DNA of 12,510 nt from NCBI GenBank assembly GCA_903893335.1, contig CAITLX010000584.1, positions 1 through 12,510 on the forward strand, given 5' to 3'. Of the stretch, positions 9,326-12,510 are shown piece after piece (the stretch's first letter is position 1; every line of letters starts with the position of its first letter). The translations under genes and the position numbers were made by a program. The DNA is from an uncultured delta proteobacterium. Lineage in GTDB: Bacteria; Myxococcota_A; Polyangia; Polyangiales; Polyangiaceae. The notes beneath the pieces are model-generated. The model searched no databases. It was not told the DNA's origin and worked only from the letters and a program-made list of their open reading frames with translations.

Positions 9326-10293
9326 GGGGAGCACGCTCCGTGGCCGAGCGTGCGCGGCGTCGTCGGTGCGCCCGCGCCGAGGTCTGCCGGGTACGGGAGG
9401 TGGATCGTGATCGTCGTGCCCTTGCCCAGCTCGGAGTCGATCCACATGCGCCCGCCCAGCCCCTCGGTGACGAACCACGCCTTGGTGAGCCCGTAGCCGC
9501 CGCCCATCGTGGGGGCAGCCGACGCGCCCGCGCCCCGCACCCCGAAGTGCACGACGCGGGCGATCTCGTCGGCGGCGATGCCGGCTCCGTCGTCGCTGAC
9601 CGAGACGCGCAGGCCGTCGGCAGCCTCGGCGAGGCTCGCGCGGATCGTCGAGCCCGGCGGGCTGTACTTGCGCGCGTTGCACACGAGGTCGCGCAAGCAG
9701 TCCTGCAGCACCTCGGGCATGGTGATCGACTCGCCGTCCTGCGCGACGAAGTCGAGGTCGAGCAGGTAGTCGCCGGGCGCCTTCTCGTCGGCGCGGTACA
9801 CGAGCCGGTAGCGACCCAGGCTGTTGCGCACGATGGCGTCCATCACCTGGCGGAAGTTGCCGCGCAGGCGCGCCACGGCGTGCCGTCGCCACGCGTCGCC
9901 GTGGGTGTGGCGCGCGATCCACTCGACCGCCCGCACCAGCACCACGTCGAGCACGGCGTCGATGGCGCGCGCGCATCGCTCGGCCAGGGGACGCTTGTCC
10001 TCCGGCGCCGCGGCGATGACCGGCGCGGCGGCCGAGAGCGCGTCGCGCAGCGACTGGTGGTGGACCGTGAGCCAGCGCAGGTCCTCGACGAGAGCGTCCG
10101 GGGTGTCGATGTGCTCGGACATCGCGAGCAGCCGCTCGACCTGCGGCAGGAAGAGGTCGGGCTGCCCGGCGAACTGCCCGACGAGTCGGAAGTTGCCGAC
10201 GAGCACGTTGACGACGTTGTCGACGCTGTGCGCCATCACCTTCGTTCGCTGCTCGGCGCTCAGCCCGAGCTTCTCGCGGATCTCCACTCGCAT
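9322..10293 (-). CDS. Soluble histidine-kinase-type ATPase (HATPase_c) protein, atypical sensor kinase
   Basis: The protein has 323 residues from the ATG at 10293, with no transmembrane segment. The C-terminal half is a clear GHKL ATPase: N box DLVCNARKYS (202-211, N206), G1 box SDDGAGI (233-239), G2 box GGGYGLT (264-270) and closing GGRMWIDSELGKGTTITIHLP strands (280-300). The N-terminal 165 residues are helical-looking and unrecognised, and show GNFR twice (33-36 and 145-148). I cannot find a canonical H box (H followed by E/D-L-R or similar), so phospho-transfer by this protein is uncertain. The gene is first in the operon and overlaps the Ser/Thr kinase-receiver gene by 4 bases, so the receiver is its obvious candidate partner. 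The ATG has no clear Shine-Dalgarno; GTG at 10302, three codons upstream, is an alternative start. It may be a true kinase with a divergent dimerisation domain or an ATPase-only regulator. Confidence 0.85.
9323..9340 (-). promoter_or_regulatory. GTGA stop-start overlap with Shine-Dalgarno inside a small inverted repeat
   Basis: On the minus strand the sequence reads CGGAGCGTGCTCCCCGTGA. The GTG start (9325-9323) shares bases with the TGA stop (9324-9322) of the upstream gene. GGAG lies 10 bases before the GTG and can pair with CTCC (GGAG-CGTG-CTCC). The weak stem would be opened by ribosomes finishing the upstream gene, which fits translational coupling. The coupling is inferred. Confidence 0.6.
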
Positions 10294-10357
10294 ACGCGAC
10301 ACACGATTCGGGTGAGTTCGGCGTGGGCACGACCCCGGACAGCACGCCCAAAACCAA

Positions 10358-10388
10358 ATTATCAGCCATGATATGGCAGGTCTACCAA
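10358..10388 (-). promoter_or_regulatory. Candidate sigma70-like promoter for the kinase operon
   Basis: In an AT-rich pocket of an otherwise GC-rich spacer, the minus strand has TTGGTA (10388-10383) and GATAAT (10363-10358) with a 19-base gap. GATAAT matches TATAAT at 5 of 6 positions; TTGGTA matches TTGACA at 4 of 6 and the gap is rather long. A start site would fall near 10351, giving a leader of roughly 58 bases to the ATG at 10293. A palindrome lies inside the gap. Confidence 0.4.
10365..10377. promoter_or_regulatory. 13-bp palindrome GCCAT-GAT-ATGGC, possible operator
   Basis: GCCAT and ATGGC form a perfect inverted repeat around GAT, located between the candidate -35 and -10 of the minus-strand promoter. 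A dimeric regulator bound here would block that promoter. It is short, so chance occurrence is possible. Confidence 0.3.
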
Positions 10389-10452
10389 CGTGGGCCCAGG
10401 GCGACTCCGACGTAGGTCCGACCTCGCTTCTGCCCACTCGCGCACACACGCG

Positions 10453-10477
10453 CCCGGCCTCCCCGAGGCCCCCCGGG
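10453..10477 (+). promoter_or_regulatory. GC-rich hairpin in the typA upstream region
   Basis: GGCCTC-CCC-GAGGCC (10456-10470) is a perfect 6-bp inverted repeat. Flanking CCC (10453-10455) and GGG (10475-10477) could extend it across a 4-base bulge. It lies about 40 bases before the typA start and may be in its leader RNA. No clear typA promoter was found; TAGTAC at 10478-10483 is only a weak -10 candidate. Confidence 0.3.
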
Positions 10478-10516
10478 TAGTACTTCGGCACGCCGCGTGC
10501 TAAACGCCCCGCCCCC

Positions 10517-12352
10517 ATGCGCCGCCAGGACCTACGCAACATCGCCATCGTCGCCCACGTCGACCATGGCAAAACCACCCTCGTTGACACGATGCTCCGT
10601 CAGAGCGGCACGTTCCGCGACAACGAGCAGGTCGAGGAGCGGGTCATGGACTCGAACGACCTCGAGAAAGAGCGCGGGATCACCATCCTGGCGAAGAACA
10701 CGAGCGTTCGCTGGCACGGCACCAAGATCAACATCGTCGACACGCCCGGCCACTCCGACTTCGGAGGCGAGGTCGAGCGCACGCTGATGATGGCCGACGC
10801 GGCCGTGCTCCTGGTCGACGCGGCCGAGGGGCCGCTGCCCCAGACGCGCTTCGTGCTCCGCAAGTGCCTCGAGCGCGATTTCCCCATCCTCGTCGTCATC
10901 AACAAGATCGACCGCCAGGACGCCCGCCCGCACGAGGTGCTGAGCGAGGTGTTCGACCTCTTCTGCGACCTCGAGGCCTCGGACGCGCAGACCGACTTCC
11001 CCACGCTCTACGCCATCGGCAAGCTCGGCATCGCCAAGCGCAACCTCGAGGACGAGGGCACGGACCTCGTGCCGCTCTTCGAGACGATCCTCGCGAGCGT
11101 GCCGGCCCCCGAGGTCGAGCCCGACGGCCCCTTGCAGGTCATCGTCTGCAACCTCTCGCACGACGACTACGTCGGGCGCCTCGCCATCGGGCGCGTCGTG
11201 CGCGGCTCCATCCGCAAGACGCAGAACGTGTCCATCGTCGGCGAGCACGGCGTCGGCACGGGTACGGTCAAGGCGCTGTTCACCTTCGAGGGGCTCAAGC
11301 GCACGCCGGTCGACATCGTCACGGCGGGCGAGAACGTCGCCATCGCCGGCATCGAGAACGTCGAGATCGGCGACACCATCGCCGCGGTCGACGTGCCCGA
11401 GGCGCTGCCGCGCATCCGCGTCGAGCAGCCCACCATCCGCATGAAGATCGGCGTCAACACCTCGCCCTTCGCGGGCAAGGCCAAGGCGTCGAAGTACCTC
11501 ACCAGCCGCCAGCTTCGCGAGCGCCTCGAGCGCGAGGCCAAGCGAAACCTCGCCATCCGCGTCGAGCCGAGCGACAGCCCCGACACCTTCGTCGTGTTCG
11601 GTCGCGGTGAGCTGCAGCTCGCCATCCTCGTCGAGACGATGCGCCGCGAGGGCTACGAGATGGTGCTCTCGAACCCCGAGGTGGTCACCAGCGAGATCGA
11701 CGGCCAGCTCTGCGAGCCGGTCGAGCTCGTCGTCGTCGACGTGCCCGACTCGTTCATCGGCATCGTCACCGAGCGCCTCGGCGAGCGCCGCGGCCGCATG
11801 GTGAAGATGTCCAACCCCGGCTTCGGGCGCGCGCGCCTCGAGTACCGCGTGCCGTCGCGCGGCCTCATCGGCTTCCGCGGCGAGTTCCTGACCTCGACGC
11901 GCGGCACCGGGCTGCTCAACACCCTGTTCGACGGCTGGGAGCCCTGGGGCGGCCCGATGATCAAGCGCCCGACGGGGGCCATCGTGTCCGACCGCATGGG
12001 CGTCTCGACGCCGTACGCGCTCTTCCACCTCCAGCCGCGCGGCACGTTCTTCCTCGTGCCCGGCGTCGAGGTCTACGAGGGCATGATCATCGGCGAGCAC
12101 AACCGGCCGAACGACACCGACGTGAACGCGATCAAGGAGAAGAAGCTCTCCAACGTCCGCAACCACGGCAAGGACGAGAACGTCGCGCTGGCCTCGCCGC
12201 GCATGCTCACCATCGAGACCGCGATGGAGTGGATCGACGCCGATGAGCTCGTCGAGGTCACGCCCGACGCGGTGCGCGTGCGCAAGCGTCAGCTCGCGTG
12301 CAACCTGCGCGACCGTCGCGTCGACGCGATCGAGAACGCCCAGGAAGGCTGA
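10517..12352 (+). CDS. typA: Ribosome-associated translational GTPase TypA/BipA
   Basis: The protein has 611 residues, close to the roughly 600-610 usual for TypA/BipA. GTPase motifs are G1 AHVDHGKTT (13-21), RGITI (53-57), DTPGH (75-79) and NKID (129-132). The EF-G-like domains II, III and V follow, and then the TypA-specific C-terminal domain with KEKKLSNVRNHGKDE and DELVEVTPDAVRVRKR near the end. Family knowledge: it binds the 70S ribosome at the EF-G site, hydrolyses GTP, and supports 50S assembly and growth under cold or other stress. The ATG at 10517 directly precedes the conserved NIAIVAHVDHGKTT block, as in other family members. The 16 bases before it are C-rich with no Shine-Dalgarno, so initiation may be weak or leaderless-like. 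The gene is divergent from the kinase operon and appears monocistronic, since the next gene is convergent. Confidence 0.98.
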   Translation: MRRQDLRNIAIVAHVDHGKTTLVDTMLRQSGTFRDNEQVEERVMDSNDLEKERGITILAKNTSVRWHGTKINIVDTPGHSDFGGEVERTLMMADAAVLLVDAAEGPLPQTRFVLRKCLERDFPILVVINKIDRQDARPHEVLSEVFDLFCDLEASDAQTDFPTLYAIGKLGIAKRNLEDEGTDLVPLFETILASVPAPEVEPDGPLQVIVCNLSHDDYVGRLAIGRVVRGSIRKTQNVSIVGEHGVGTGTVKALFTFEGLKRTPVDIVTAGENVAIAGIENVEIGDTIAAVDVPEALPRIRVEQPTIRMKIGVNTSPFAGKAKASKYLTSRQLRERLEREAKRNLAIRVEPSDSPDTFVVFGRGELQLAILVETMRREGYEMVLSNPEVVTSEIDGQLCEPVELVVVDVPDSFIGIVTERLGERRGRMVKMSNPGFGRARLEYRVPSRGLIGFRGEFLTSTRGTGLLNTLFDGWEPWGGPMIKRPTGAIVSDRMGVSTPYALFHLQPRGTFFLVPGVEVYEGMIIGEHNRPNDTDVNAIKEKKLSNVRNHGKDENVALASPRMLTIETAMEWIDADELVEVTPDAVRVRKRQLACNLRDRRVDAIENAQEG

Positions 12353-12392
12353 GGCGCGAGGGCGCCGACGAAGGCTGAGGCGCGAGGGCGCC
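12344..12392 (+). repeat. 23-base tandem duplication spanning the typA stop codon
   Basis: The 23-base sequence from 12344 to 12366 recurs exactly at 12370-12392, with a period of 26. The first copy holds the last typA codons and the TGA stop; the second lies wholly in the spacer. Each copy contains GGCGC-GAGG-GCGCC, a 5-bp hairpin (12353-12366 and 12379-12392). This looks like a small local duplication of the gene end. Confidence 0.85.
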
Positions 12393-12405
12393 CCGCGAGG
12401 GGCGC
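12388..12405. terminator. GC hairpin with GCGA tetraloop after typA
   Basis: GCGCCCC-GCGA-GGGGCGC is a perfect 7-bp stem with a GNRA-type loop, sitting 36 bases after the typA stop and about 10 bases from the stop of the convergent gene. No U-tract follows on the plus strand. It may act as a bidirectional terminator or RNA 3' end stabiliser. It overlaps and competes with the second duplicated hairpin. Confidence 0.5.
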
Positions 12406-12415
12406 GCCGCGACGC

Positions 12416-12510
12416 TCACCGACCGATCTCGACGAGGGTGGGCACCTCGCCCGCGCGGGCGCGCAGGGTGGCCTTCGGGCGCACGGCGACGGGCACGTCG
12501 GACACGGCCA
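12416..12510 (-). CDS. Unrecognised protein, C-terminal 30 residues (partial)
   Basis: The minus strand reads open from the window edge to TGA at 12418-12416. The last residues are GEVPTLVEIGR, preceded by VPVAVRPKATLRAR. Nearly every third codon position is G or C, only one of 30 codons breaking the rule, which fits real coding sequence in this genome. It is convergent with typA, with 63 bases between stops. The fragment is too short to assign a family, and the start lies outside the window. Confidence 0.55.
   Translation of the reverse strand, partial: AVSDVPVAVRPKATLRARAGEVPTLVEIGR

Noticed and set aside
9326..10369. Extending the Ser/Thr kinase upstream to an ATG at 10369
   Set aside because: The extra 348 codons would lie in an out-of-frame shadow of the HATPase gene and carry no domain. 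The GTG at the GTGA overlap explains the start better.
10294..10590. Extending the HATPase protein upstream to 10590
   Set aside because: That would run through the AT-rich promoter-like pocket and into typA on the other strand, and the extra residues look non-coding.
10532..12166. A minus-strand open frame of over 500 codons opposite typA
   Set aside because: It is Asp/Val/His-rich mirror sequence of typA, whose family motifs are unmistakable.

Overview
The window is very GC-rich, with third codon positions almost all G or C. It encodes a protein with a MYXO-CTERM tail, so it most likely comes from a myxobacterium (Myxococcota). The style of the giant surface protein, with FG-GAP repeats followed by cysteine-rich repeats, suggests the Polyangiales (Sorangium-like or Labilithrix-like). 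The order-level placement is inference.

Layout. (1) Bases 1-8007, plus strand: the 3' part of one giant gene, 2668 codons visible with the start outside the window. It encodes a secreted, surface-anchored protein made of a small N-terminal domain, 14 FG-GAP-type repeats (enough for two seven-bladed beta-propellers), 12 cysteine-rich CxDGxCC repeats in two length classes, and a MYXO-CTERM sorting tail. (2) Bases 8024-10293, minus strand: a two-gene signalling operon whose genes overlap by 4 bases (GTGA). The upstream gene encodes a soluble protein with a histidine-kinase-type ATPase domain but no obvious phospho-accepting histidine box. The downstream gene encodes a Hanks-type Ser/Thr kinase fused to a C-terminal response-regulator receiver domain. 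(3) Bases 10294-10516: a divergent intergenic region with a possible minus-strand promoter around a short palindrome, and a GC-rich hairpin in the leader on the other side. (4) Bases 10517-12352, plus strand: typA/bipA, the ribosome-associated translational GTPase, complete. (5) Bases 12353-12415: a short convergent spacer with hairpins and a 23-base duplication that includes the typA stop codon. (6) Bases 12416-12510, minus strand: the last 30 codons of an unrecognised gene.

How the parts relate. The surface-protein gene and the kinase operon converge, with only 16 bases between their stops, so nothing in the sequence links them functionally. The two kinase genes are clearly coupled and probably act together: the ATPase-type protein, or an unlinked histidine kinase, could drive the receiver domain and so gate Ser/Thr phosphorylation. 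TypA is a housekeeping or stress translation factor transcribed away from them. The most unusual material is the architecture of the giant repeat protein and the HATPase / Ser-Thr kinase-receiver pair. No mobile element, CRISPR array, tRNA or rRNA was seen.
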